DNA of 64,000 nucleotides from Marinilabiliaceae bacterium JC017 (GTDB taxonomy: Bacteria > Bacteroidota > Bacteroidia > Bacteroidales > Marinilabiliaceae): positions 38,940 through 102,939 of the forward strand of contig RHGE01000011.1 of assembly GCA_004296775.1 (NCBI GenBank), given 5' to 3'. This document shows, piece after piece, positions 51,903 to 59,845 of this stretch (position 1 is its first letter; the number at the start of each line of letters is the position of its first letter). The position numbers and the translations under genes are program-made. Under the pieces are notes generated by a model that saw only the letters and a program-made list of their open reading frames with translations, had not been told where the DNA came from and did not search any database.

Positions 51903-53318
51903 TTACTTACCATTATAACTTCTTCCTTTGGGATTAAAGAACCTATCGATTTTCTCAGGATTGTCAACATCCCCATAACCAAAGGCAATATCCATTTCGC
52001 GCATGAAGTCGTGCACCGGGCCCGGCATTGCGGCAGTGATTTTATCCACCAGGCGGTGGTGCCAGAAATCGGGTTTGTTGTAAGGACAGGAGGCCATGCA
52101 CGAGCCGCAGTCGGTACCGAATTCGCCCCAGGTGTGGAAGCATTTCTTGGCATCCATGTAGTATTTCTTCACACCTTTTGCGTTGTACCAGTTGGCTCCT
52201 TCATAGGTGGGTTCAAAGGTGGGTTCTTTGTCAAATGAGATGGCTTTTCCCGGACAAGCTTCTGCACAACGCATACAGTTTTTACAGAACTCCATGGCGC
52301 CAAACTCAATGGGCTTGTCATATTCTACGAAATCAAAGTCTGTGTATACCTTGGCCAGTCGAACTCGCGGACCGTATTTGTAGGTAATCAAATTGCCCAT
52401 TCTTGATCCTTCACCCAATCCTGCAGCAATGACATAAGGGATGCTCAGTCCGGTATCATTTCCGCACGGCACAGCCTGGTATCCCAGTTGTTTTAAGAAG
52501 ATGGATAACTGGTAGGCCACCTTGGTCATTTGAGAATACATGGTTCCGGCCGCAGCTCCTTCTACGTCAGTTGGCGCGGTGGCGATCCCTTCATAATCCA
52601 TTTCGAAGGCCATTACAATTACCGATTTGGGCTCAAACGGAAAACGTTCCCAGCCATAAACGGCATCTTCTTTTCGTCCCTCCATAATGGCATGGGGATC
52701 TATAAAATCCCGGTAATCCCACCGCTTGTCCCGGTGGGTGATTCCTACCAGGTCGGCGCCATATAGTCTGGCGGCTCGTTTAATGCAGTCAGCTGCCTCT
52801 TTTTTGTTGTTGAATTGGTATTGATGCTCATTAATCCAATCGTGGTTAGGACGGAACTCTCCTTCCTTTTTTCTGCTTTGTTCCCATTTAAATATTCCTT
52901 CTTGTGAAATACCCTGTGAACTCATGGGAGTAACGGCGTTATGTAACGACCAAGCCCCTGCATTCAAAGCTTTAGCTAGTTGGTCAAAGCCTTTCTTCTC
53001 TTCAAAATGCATATAGGTTTTAGCCGAAAATGCCCGGCCGGACTGCTTGATGTCTTCTTCCGGGTGAAATCCCCAGAAAGCACCGGAAAAAACGATGTCT
53101 TTGTTAGAATGGGGTTGGTAGTCATCTCTTACCTCATAAGGAAAATCGTCATGTGTTTTGATGAAATCACCGGCTGTTTTTTCATCAATCTTATTGGCTA
53201 AGTTTTCCCTGGCTTTGGAAGGTATGGTAACTGCTCCAAGAGCTGCTCCGGCGGCTCCGAGCTTTAGAAAGTTCCTTCTGTTTAAAGCGTTTGATTTGTC
53301 TAATTCTTTTTTTTCCAT
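51903..53318 (-). CDS. rdhA: Reductive dehalogenase catalytic subunit, Tat-exported
   Basis: 471 residues, within the normal size range. Twin-arginine signal R14-R15-N-F-L-K followed by GAAGAALGAV. The corrinoid-binding core has the family hallmark GLGEGSRMGNLITYKYGPRV and TDFDF, preceded by GYQAVPCGNDTGLSIPYVI. Two 4Fe-4S sites: C345-x2-C348-x2-C351-x3-C355-P and C393-x10-C404-x2-C407-x3-C411-P. It cleaves carbon-halogen bonds using a cobamide. Tat signal plus the RdhB- and RdhC-like partners point to a membrane-linked respiratory enzyme rather than a cytoplasmic catabolic one. The substrate cannot be predicted. Such genes are uncommon in polysaccharide-degrading Bacteroidota. Confidence 0.95.
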   Translation of the reverse strand: MEKKELDKSNALNRRNFLKLGAAGAALGAVTIPSKARENLANKIDEKTAGDFIKTHDDFPYEVRDDYQPHSNKDIVFSGAFWGFHPEEDIKQSGRAFSAKTYMHFEEKKGFDQLAKALNAGAWSLHNAVTPMSSQGISQEGIFKWEQSRKKEGEFRPNHDWINEHQYQFNNKKEAADCIKRAARLYGADLVGITHRDKRWDYRDFIDPHAIMEGRKEDAVYGWERFPFEPKSVIVMAFEMDYEGIATAPTDVEGAAAGTMYSQMTKVAYQLSIFLKQLGYQAVPCGNDTGLSIPYVIAAGLGEGSRMGNLITYKYGPRVRLAKVYTDFDFVEYDKPIEFGAMEFCKNCMRCAEACPGKAISFDKEPTFEPTYEGANWYNAKGVKKYYMDAKKCFHTWGEFGTDCGSCMASCPYNKPDFWHHRLVDKITAAMPGPVHDFMREMDIAFGYGDVDNPEKIDRFFNPKGRSYNGK

Positions 53319-53381
53319 CAGTGATTGGTTTATGTTTGATGTAATATTCAGCTCAGGGTATTAGTTATTATGGGGTTATTC

Positions 53382-53621
53382 TTATCTCTTTTTCATGGTA
53401 ATTGCTAAATGGTTTATAATATTTGCATGTGTTTCACGCCTTTTTAAATCAATCATTATTTGCTTGGTGTTGTCGTGAGGCACAGGTATTCCACAAATTC
53501 GCTCAAATAATCTTGGATAATTATATGCGCCAACTAAAAAATACCTTCCAGTAGGTAATTCAAGTGGATCGAAAGAGTTACCGGTTTTTATTGCCTTATT
53601 TACTTCACCAAATTTCATCAT
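53382..53621 (-). CDS. Hypothetical small protein upstream of rdhA
   Basis: 79 residues that I do not recognise; soluble, no signal (FGEVNKAIKTGNSFDPLELP, then ...GAYNYPRLFERICGIPVPHD). It has a purine-rich GGAGAAGAGGGG just before the ATG ATG at 53621/53618, a rare strong ribosome-binding-like site here. It lies 63 bp upstream of rdhA on the same strand, so it may be the first gene of the operon. It could also be a fragment of a longer ancestral gene. Confidence 0.5.
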   Translation of the reverse strand: MMKFGEVNKAIKTGNSFDPLELPTGRYFLVGAYNYPRLFERICGIPVPHDNTKQIMIDLKRRETHANIINHLAITMKKR

Positions 53622-53794
53622 TCCCCTCTTCTCCTTTTTTTATAGTAATGAGTTGTTAGATGTCATCTTTCGTCTTGCTCTTTACCCTATCATGATATTT
53701 CATTTTGAGCCTAAAGCAATCCTTTTAGATCTTCTGCATTATGCCTGCACCTAGTTTTTCGTTAGGCCCCAGATGGAAAAATGTTAGCAATTAA

Positions 53795-54071
53795 TTACAG
53801 AAGTATGATACCTGCTGGTGCACTTTTATTGATTGGATGTTTAACCTTTATGTGTTTATGAATGGCTCCAATCACGAGGAATACAAGTTCCAGACTAGCC
53901 CATAAATTAAGGAGCGAAATTTGAGTACCAACGATTCCCATTATTTCCAAAGTTCCCACAATAAGGATGAACAGGTTGGGCAGTACAAATTTGTCAAATT
54001 GCTCCTGTAATGGTTGTGCTATGAATAGTATTTGCAATACCACTAATCAGGAATATTTTTAAAAATGGCAT
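53795..54071 (-). pseudogene. DoxX-like membrane protein, probably frameshifted
   Basis: The frame open from 54043 lacks an ATG, but its product (FVLPNLFILIVGTLEIMGIV, LWASLELVFLVIGAIHKHIK) resembles the DoxX-like family. An ATG at 54071 in the neighbouring frame opens with MPFLKIFLISGIANTIHST, so a one-base shift between about 54043 and 54000 would join both parts into a protein of normal type. The palindromic operator lies 15 bp upstream of this ATG, which supports it as the original start. The assignment is tentative. Confidence 0.45.
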
Positions 54072-54085
54072 ATTTAATGCAAAAC

Positions 54086-54131
54086 CCATGAAAATTTGTT
54101 TTCATGGCAAAATTATGCACCTTTGTTCATG
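54086..54131. promoter_or_regulatory. Palindromic operator in the divergent rdh/AraC region
   Basis: Perfect inverted repeat CCATGAAAA-TTTG-TTTTCATGG at 54086-54107, followed 15 bp later by a further half-site TTTGTTCATGG (54121-54131). A related CCATGGAAA lies near 54173. The cluster sits between the minus-strand rdh side and the plus-strand AraC genes, as expected for a regulator that controls both directions. Confidence 0.65.
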
Positions 54132-54203
54132 GCCAATAGAACAATTTGGTAAATGCATGGTATAATCCTGCCATGGAAAGAAACGAGATAAATTTTTTAC
54201 AAT

Positions 54204-55070
54204 ATGTTACCTACAGTAGCCTTTGAGAGTAGACTGCACTTTAAGGAGTTGGATGTAGATTCTATTGAGAGTTTGATAGAGCGAGCTGGAGATATATTTT
54301 ATAAGCCGCATAAAAGCGATTTTTATAAGGTCATCTATGTCCGGAGTGGTTCGGCTACATTTTATATTGATTTTGTTCGATATGAGATCTCATCCGGTAA
54401 GATCTTGTATATATCCAAAGAGCCAGTATATTGGTTTGAAAAGATAAAGGACTTGAAAGGGACGGCAATATTGTTCTCGGCAGATCTTATTTATCAATTG
54501 AATAATCTTTTTATGCCCTATCTTATTTGGGACTTAAACGGTTGTAAATGGTGGAATTCTATTAAAACGTTAATCGAGTTAATACTTGTTGAGTACAAGA
54601 GTAAAGAACCCGATTCCATTCAGGTACAGGAATATCTTTTGAATTCATTATTAATGTACCTGAAGAGGAGTCAGGTAGCTACCGATATCACCAATCAACA
54701 CGATTATCAATTATTTTTTAGGTTCAGAGACTTTGTTGAGAAGTTGTATAAAGAGAAAAAGTTGATTTCGGATTACAGTGCCCTGTTGGCTATTTCCGAA
54801 CGTAATCTGCATCGGATAACTCTAAAGTTTGCCGGAAAATCACCAGGGAAAATCATTGAAGAGCGGGTTATTCTTGAAGCCAAACGATTATTGTCCTACA
54901 CGAAGTTGAGAAACAAGGAGGTTTCAGAACAACTGGGGTTTAATGATGACTCATACTTCATTAAATTCTTCAGGAAACATGTACAGATGACTCCCAAAGC
55001 CTTTCAAAGCCAGTTACAGGAGGTGTCGTCAAATAGTGAGGAAAAAGGATATGCTGAATATTTAAGTTGA
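54204..55070 (+). CDS. AraC-family transcriptional regulator
   Basis: 288 residues. N-terminal cupin-type sensing domain (VIYVRSGSATFYIDFVRYEI, KILYISKEPVYWF), then two helix-turn-helix motifs in the last 100 residues (SDYSALLAISERNLHRITLK; NKEVSEQLGFNDDSYFIKFF, with the family tail MTPKAFQSQL). It is divergent from the rdh operon and 20 bp before a second AraC gene with the same architecture. Probable activator of rdh and/or the downstream transporter genes; the effector is unknown. Confidence 0.9.
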   Translation: MLPTVAFESRLHFKELDVDSIESLIERAGDIFYKPHKSDFYKVIYVRSGSATFYIDFVRYEISSGKILYISKEPVYWFEKIKDLKGTAILFSADLIYQLNNLFMPYLIWDLNGCKWWNSIKTLIELILVEYKSKEPDSIQVQEYLLNSLLMYLKRSQVATDITNQHDYQLFFRFRDFVEKLYKEKKLISDYSALLAISERNLHRITLKFAGKSPGKIIEERVILEAKRLLSYTKLRNKEVSEQLGFNDDSYFIKFFRKHVQMTPKAFQSQLQEVSSNSEEKGYAEYLS

Positions 55071-55089
55071 ATCGATAAGTACCGATTAT

Positions 55090-55968
55090 ATGGAAAGAAT
55101 TCCTGATATCACATTCAGGCAAAAGAAATCAAATGAGTTGGGGTTTGAAATCATGACCTTTCAAAGTTTGTTGGAACGGGTGGATTCACTTGAAACCGGG
55201 ATCAATATTTTGCATAGAATCCATTTTCATTTTCTCATGCTGATCACCAAAGGGAAGGGAACTCATGTGGTCGACTTTGAACGATATGAACTTTCAGTGG
55301 GTGATCTGCTTTTTATAGCCAAGGAACAGGTGCATGCTTTTGGTGATAATAACGGGATGGAAGGCTATATAATTCTTTTTACCGACCAATTTCTCAATAA
55401 AAACCTGTCACAGGGTGACTATTTGGCCTTCTATCGGTTCTTTACCTTTAGTCAATATCCACCCATAATTGGATTCGCTGATCCGGAAGTAATAGACCTG
55501 TTACCTATCATCTCCGGGATGCAACACGAATTTAATCGTGAAAATGATTTTGCCAGGCCCGAGATCATCAGGAGTTTGCTGAAGATATTGTTGCTTCATG
55601 CTGAAAGAACCGGGAGGCGCACCATGCAGCATCCTCAATCCACCGAATTTAAGGCCTTCGCTTCTTTTCAGCAGTTGTTGTCAAAGGAATATACCCAGAC
55701 CAGAGATGCGAAGAAATATGCTTCTCTTTTAAATTTCAGTTACAGGTATTTAAATGATGTCTGTAAAGAATTTACCCAAAAAACAGTCAAGGCCGTTATT
55801 GATGGTTATGTCATCCTTGAAGCCAAAAGACAACTGTCACAAGTAGCGTTGCCGATTAAAGAGATCTCTTATGCGCTGGGCTTTGATGAACCCACTAACT
55901 TTGTCAAATACTTTAAAAAACAAACGGGTGTTTCCCCTAAAGTTTTCCGGGAACAAATCACAGAATAA
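55090..55968 (+). CDS. AraC-family transcriptional regulator (tandem paralogue)
   Basis: 292 residues with the same layout as the gene before it: cupin-like domain (LMLITKGKGTHVVDFERYEL, GDLLFIAKEQVHAFGDNNG) and C-terminal double helix-turn-helix (KKYASLLNFSYRYLNDVCKE; IKEISYALGFDEPTNFVKYF, SPKVFREQI). The pair probably arose by duplication and may sense related ligands or act as a heteromeric switch. It lies 20 bp after the first gene and so is co-transcribed. Confidence 0.9.
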   Translation: MERIPDITFRQKKSNELGFEIMTFQSLLERVDSLETGINILHRIHFHFLMLITKGKGTHVVDFERYELSVGDLLFIAKEQVHAFGDNNGMEGYIILFTDQFLNKNLSQGDYLAFYRFFTFSQYPPIIGFADPEVIDLLPIISGMQHEFNRENDFARPEIIRSLLKILLLHAERTGRRTMQHPQSTEFKAFASFQQLLSKEYTQTRDAKKYASLLNFSYRYLNDVCKEFTQKTVKAVIDGYVILEAKRQLSQVALPIKEISYALGFDEPTNFVKYFKKQTGVSPKVFREQITE

Positions 55969-56035
55969 ATCATTCAAAACACACATTTACCATTTTGAGG
56001 CTTTAATTCACCTTTATTCACCCCCGTGGTGGATA

Positions 56036-56043
56036 TAGTTTTG
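56036..56043 (+). promoter_or_regulatory. -7 element for the SnoaL-like lipoprotein
   Basis: TAGTTTTG matches TAnnTTTG 35 bp before the ATG at 56079. No TTG at -33 was seen, so the promoter may depend on an activator such as the adjacent AraC proteins. Confidence 0.4.
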
Positions 56044-56078
56044 CAGCACAATAATTCGAATAATTAAAGCATCTTAAA

Positions 56079-56924
56079 ATGAAAACAGTATTACTAGCAT
56101 TAGGTTTGTTTATAAGCGTGACGGCTTGCAGTTCATCCGATGATGATGAGGGAAATACTCCGGTATTAAGCAATAAAGAAAAAGCGGTGGCAGTGCTTAA
56201 CAGTATTGAAACCGGGGATCAGACAGCTGTCGCTTACATCAATCCTGAAAACTACAAACAACACAACCTGGGGATTGCCGATGGATTGGCCGGATTTGGA
56301 AAGGCATTGCAACAATTACCAAAGGGAAGTGCGAAAGTAAATGTTATCCGGGCCTTTGAAGACGGTGAATATGTTTTTTTCCATACTCAATACAATTTCT
56401 TTGGACCGAAAGCGGGATTCGATATCTTCCGGTTTGAAGAGGGGAAAATAGTAGAGCATTGGGATAACCTGGCGGCCATTACAGCTCCTAATCCCAGTGG
56501 CAGGACGCAATTCGACGGTTCCACCCAAAGCAGTAACATCGATCAAACTGAAGCCAACAAAAAATTAGTGGAGGATTTTGTCAATACCATTTTGGTAAAA
56601 GGACAAATGGATCAATTGGGGAATTATTTCGATGGTGACAAGTACTTACAACACAATTCAACCATTGCCGATGGGTTATCCGGTTTGGGAAAAGCCATGG
56701 AGGAACTGGGCAAAATGGGAATTGCCATGGTTTATGATAAGGTGCATATGGTACTGGGCGAAGGAAACTTTGTACTGGTTGTGAGTGAGGGCAAGTTTGG
56801 TGATAAACACACTTCTTATTACGACCTGTTCAGGGTGGAGAATGGTAAGATTGCAGAGCACTGGGATGTGATTGAATCCATTTTGCCGGAATCAGAATGG
56901 AAGAACTATAACGGGAAATATTAA
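56079..56924 (+). CDS. Lipoprotein with two SnoaL-like (NTF2-fold) domains
   Basis: 281 residues, lipobox VTAC (Cys17) followed by SSSDDDEGN, consistent with surface export. Two tandem repeats of a SnoaL-like domain: the first has YKQHNLGIADGLAGFGKAL and FDIFRFEEGKIVEHWDNL, the second YLQHNSTIADGLSGLGKAM and YDLFRVENGKIAEHWDVI. SnoaL-like folds bind small, often aromatic or polyketide ligands. In this AraC/dehalogenase neighbourhood it might bind a small organic (possibly halogenated) compound at the surface; that is inference. Confidence 0.85.
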   Translation: MKTVLLALGLFISVTACSSSDDDEGNTPVLSNKEKAVAVLNSIETGDQTAVAYINPENYKQHNLGIADGLAGFGKALQQLPKGSAKVNVIRAFEDGEYVFFHTQYNFFGPKAGFDIFRFEEGKIVEHWDNLAAITAPNPSGRTQFDGSTQSSNIDQTEANKKLVEDFVNTILVKGQMDQLGNYFDGDKYLQHNSTIADGLSGLGKAMEELGKMGIAMVYDKVHMVLGEGNFVLVVSEGKFGDKHTSYYDLFRVENGKIAEHWDVIESILPESEWKNYNGKY

Positions 56925-56945
56925 ACTTTTAAGATTTTTCCTACC

Positions 56946-56979
56946 CGGGGCGATCGAAAAAAGCGATCAGCCCCGTTTT
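56946..56979 (+). terminator. Terminator after the SnoaL-like gene
   Basis: Stem CGGGGC-GATCG / CGATC-a-GCCCCG with an A-rich loop and TTTT. Confidence 0.8.
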
Positions 56980-57162
56980 CATAGATGAGTTATTTCTGTT
57001 AACGAATCATACCAAACCTATTTCAATATGACCTTGGTATGATGCCGATAGATGCTGGACGTAAGGACAGTCCCGTAAAACGGGGATTAAAGACCAATAA
57101 CAAGCATTGCGCACTGGGAGGTTATTTTAATCACTAATCGGTATAATTCTTTGGCGCAATAG

Positions 57163-58566
57163 ATGATTGAAAAAATGGAACCGGGTTATCTGTCTTTGCT
57201 CCCCGTTGTAGTGGTGTTTGTCATGGCCTTTGCCACCAAAAAAGTGCTTTGGGCGTTATTTTCAGGTATAATCGTGGGGGTTGCTATTCTGACTTTTGGG
57301 GAAGGGACTCTGTCTGTGGAAATCAAATGTGTGACGGATGTGTTATCCAATGATTGGTCCCTGAAATCGATTCTGTTCTGCTTCTTTATTGGTGCTTTTG
57401 TGTTTGTCCTGGAGGCATCGGGGGGAGTAGAAGGTTTGGTGAATTACCTTACAATAAGAAAGCGTTGGGTAACATCAGGACTGTCTGCTCAACTGCTGGC
57501 TTATATCATCGGACTATTGTTATTCATCGATGGCGTTAGTTCCATAGTGGTGGCCGGTGTGGCCGGACGTCCGCTCTTTGATAAGTTGCATGTTCCCCGG
57601 CACAGGCTGGCTTATATCATTGATTCCACTGCTTCGCCTGTGGCTTGGTTATTTCCGGTAAATGCAGCAGGCGCCTTTCTGATGGTCATGATCAGTGGTC
57701 AAATCTCTGCTGGCTTGATTCAAGACGAACCATTTGCGTGTTTGCTTTCAGTCATTCCTTTTCAGATTTATGGCATTGCTTCGCTTTTAACTGTAGGATT
57801 AAGCATTTTTTTCGGGAGGGAAATGGGCGTGATGAAAAGGGACAGATCTGGCCTGAATATTGTCAATCAAAAATCCATAGGTTACAAAACAGATTTATCC
57901 TCAGAAGGGAAAACTCAGGCAGCAAGCATGGTGATCCCATTAATGCTTCTCGCTGCTTTCAATTTCATTGTACTGTTTATTACTGGTAACGGTGATATTT
58001 TTAAAGGTGATGGTTCAACAGCATTAGTTGTAAGTGTTGTTATTACCCTGCTTGTTACCGGTCTTTATTACCAAAGTCGAAGAATTGTGGCATTCAAAAA
58101 GTACCTCACCTGGTGCCTGAAGGGAGCCTCTGGCTTTTTTGAGATTGTCATTATCCTTGCGCTAGCCTTTATAATGAGTAATGTGATTAATGAACTGGGA
58201 ACAGGAGCTTACATTGCTACTCTTTGTGGCGGTGTGGATGTGACCCTGCTACCTGTAATTGTCTTTCTGGTGGGGGTGCTCATCTCATTTACTACCGGAA
58301 CCAGTGGCGGAACGGTGGCCATACTTATTCCTATCACTATTCCTTTAGCAGCCAATCTGGATGCGCATATTCCCTTGATTTTGGGTGCCATTATTTCAAG
58401 TGCTGTATTTGGCGATCACTGTTCGCCCATTTCAGATTCCACAATTCTCTCTTCCATGATGGCTGAAATTCCGGTAATGGAGCATGTGAAAACGCAAATG
58501 CCCTATGCGCTGTTTTGTGGGACTCTGTCGGCAATGAGCTTTTTGGTGTTAGGGTTTTGGATGTAA
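57163..58566 (+). CDS. nhaC: NhaC-family Na+/H+ antiporter-like transporter
   Basis: 467 residues with about 11-12 membrane helices. Family features: LLPVVVVFVMAFATKKVLWA near the start, FIDGVSSIVVAGVAGRPLF, and the C-terminal ISFTTGTSGGTVAILIPITI and SAVFGDHCSPISDSTILSSM blocks. An alternative start is the ATG at 57175. NhaC-type carriers exchange Na+ for H+ or for organic acids (malate/lactate type), so a substrate other than sodium is possible. It follows the SnoaL-like gene after a terminator, and is probably expressed from its own promoter within the 180-bp gap. Confidence 0.88.
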   Translation: MIEKMEPGYLSLLPVVVVFVMAFATKKVLWALFSGIIVGVAILTFGEGTLSVEIKCVTDVLSNDWSLKSILFCFFIGAFVFVLEASGGVEGLVNYLTIRKRWVTSGLSAQLLAYIIGLLLFIDGVSSIVVAGVAGRPLFDKLHVPRHRLAYIIDSTASPVAWLFPVNAAGAFLMVMISGQISAGLIQDEPFACLLSVIPFQIYGIASLLTVGLSIFFGREMGVMKRDRSGLNIVNQKSIGYKTDLSSEGKTQAASMVIPLMLLAAFNFIVLFITGNGDIFKGDGSTALVVSVVITLLVTGLYYQSRRIVAFKKYLTWCLKGASGFFEIVIILALAFIMSNVINELGTGAYIATLCGGVDVTLLPVIVFLVGVLISFTTGTSGGTVAILIPITIPLAANLDAHIPLILGAIISSAVFGDHCSPISDSTILSSMMAEIPVMEHVKTQMPYALFCGTLSAMSFLVLGFWM

Positions 58567-58621
58567 GAGAGGAGATAGTAAAGACGACATATTATGGGAA
58601 TGTGCCATGTGACCATTGAAA

Positions 58622-58757
58622 AATAAATATAAACGGATGAAACAACCATATAAATTTAACAAATACACAGGATGATGATTAAAACAAAGAACTCTGTGCC
58701 TCAGTGTTAGTAGTTTATTATCTCTTATCTAAAAGTCTATTGTCTAAATATAAACAC
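58622..58757 (+). repeat. Recurring leader module (long form) before the flavin/ferredoxin gene
   Basis: Same order as the 131-bp units at 28199: AAATACACAGGATGATGATT, then AACTCTGTGCCTCAGTGTTA, then TTATTATCTCTTATCTAAAA and TCTATTGTCTAAATATAAAC, ending at the ATG at 58758. About 70 percent alike by eye. Confidence 0.8.
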
Positions 58758-59369
58758 ATGAATAAATACTTGGAATTTTTACGAAATATTAAATCGGTAG
58801 CCTTTGCCACTACTGATGGGAAAAATCCGCATGTACGCATCGCTGATGTGATGTTGGTTGAGGATGATAAGTTGTATTTCCTCGTACCAAGGGGAAAGCC
58901 CTTTTATAAGCAACTAAAGAAAAATCCGCGTTTGGCGCTTGTGGGCATGGATAAGACATACAAATCGGTGCGAGTAACTGGAAATGTTGAATTTGTGGAG
59001 CGTTTCTGGCTGGATAAAATTTATGAAGCTAATCCCATGATGAATGATCTTTATGCGGGGGAAAAAAGAGATATTCTGGAAGCTTACTGTATGAAAAGTG
59101 GGGTGGGGGAATTTTTTGACCTGTCGGTGACGCCCCCGATTCGTGAGCGATTTACATTTGGTGATGAAAAGGTTGAGGCGGTTGGATATCACATTAATGA
59201 CAATTGTGTGGGTTGTGGGGAATGTGCTGAGGCTTGTCCGGAAAAATGCATCATTGAGGGAGAATCGTATTCAATAAACGGTACTCGTTGTTTGGAATGT
59301 GGCAGATGTGTGGAGTTTTGTAATTATAATGCTATAGATGCTTCGAAAGCATTTGATAAAGTAGAATAA
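58758..59369 (+). CDS. Pyridoxamine-phosphate-oxidase-like flavin protein fused to 2[4Fe-4S] ferredoxin
   Basis: 203 residues from the ATG at 58758; upstream codons are repeat leader. Residues 1-130 form a split-barrel FMN-binding domain of the PNPOx-like group (SVAFATTDGKNPHVRIADVM, DKLYFLVPRGKPFYKQLKKN). Residues 145-195 carry two clusters: C150-x2-C153-x2-C156-x3-C160-P and C178-x2-C181-x2-C184-x3-C188. Such fusions are likely electron-transfer or flavin-reductase proteins in anaerobes. No signal, so cytoplasmic. It could supply low-potential electrons for the dehalogenase system, but it is 4.7 kb from the rdh promoter, so this is only a suggestion. Confidence 0.88.
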   Translation: MNKYLEFLRNIKSVAFATTDGKNPHVRIADVMLVEDDKLYFLVPRGKPFYKQLKKNPRLALVGMDKTYKSVRVTGNVEFVERFWLDKIYEANPMMNDLYAGEKRDILEAYCMKSGVGEFFDLSVTPPIRERFTFGDEKVEAVGYHINDNCVGCGECAEACPEKCIIEGESYSINGTRCLECGRCVEFCNYNAIDASKAFDKVE

Positions 59370-59493
59370 ACTTTAGGCGATTAATGAAGGAAACGTTCTA
59401 TTGTTACAATAGATTGTTTGTCTATGAGTTTGTAGGTTTGAGGCTAATTCACAACTGATTTCAGATAAAGAAATACAATGAATCAGTGTGTGA

Positions 59494-59523
59494 TTGAAAT
59501 CTTAGCATCTTTCTTTACCTTTG
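59494..59523 (+). promoter_or_regulatory. Strong Bacteroidetes promoter without an obvious gene
   Basis: TTG at 59494-59496, a 19-bp spacer, then TACCTTTG at 59516-59523, a full match to the TTG/TAnnTTTG promoter type. The next called gene starts 320 bp later. In between lies a hairpin AGGGGAGC-gtaa-GCTCCCCT (59583-59602) and a 15-codon frame (59566-59613, MKVLEGGERKLPLLR). It may produce a small RNA or a long leader for the fucosidase; the rest of 59370-59845 shows no gene. Confidence 0.6.
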
Positions 59524-59845
59524 AAAATCGAAAGAGTAAGGATTGTGAAAGATGATATAAATAAAATGAAAGTGTTAGAAGGAGGGGAGCGTAAGCTCCC
59601 CTTGTTGCGTTAAGTTGAGGTAGGTGGGATTATTTATACAGCATTCTTTTTTAGCAATAGTTCGTCAAACTTTTGTAAGTAATTGAAAAACAATTTGTAT
59701 CTAATCAATAGATAAAGTTGTTAATGGTATAAAAATGAGAGTAATGTAAATCAGTCTAATTTCTTTTATCTAATATCTAACGATCTATTGTTTCAGTGAA
59801 GATGATTTTTAATACAATAATACGTTTCCAAATAAATTTAGCATT

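Noticed and set aside
51903..53318. Epoxyqueuosine reductase (QueG) instead of RdhA
   Set aside because: QueG is cytoplasmic without a Tat signal and is not found with RdhB/RdhC-like partners; the Tat motif, length and operon favour RdhA.
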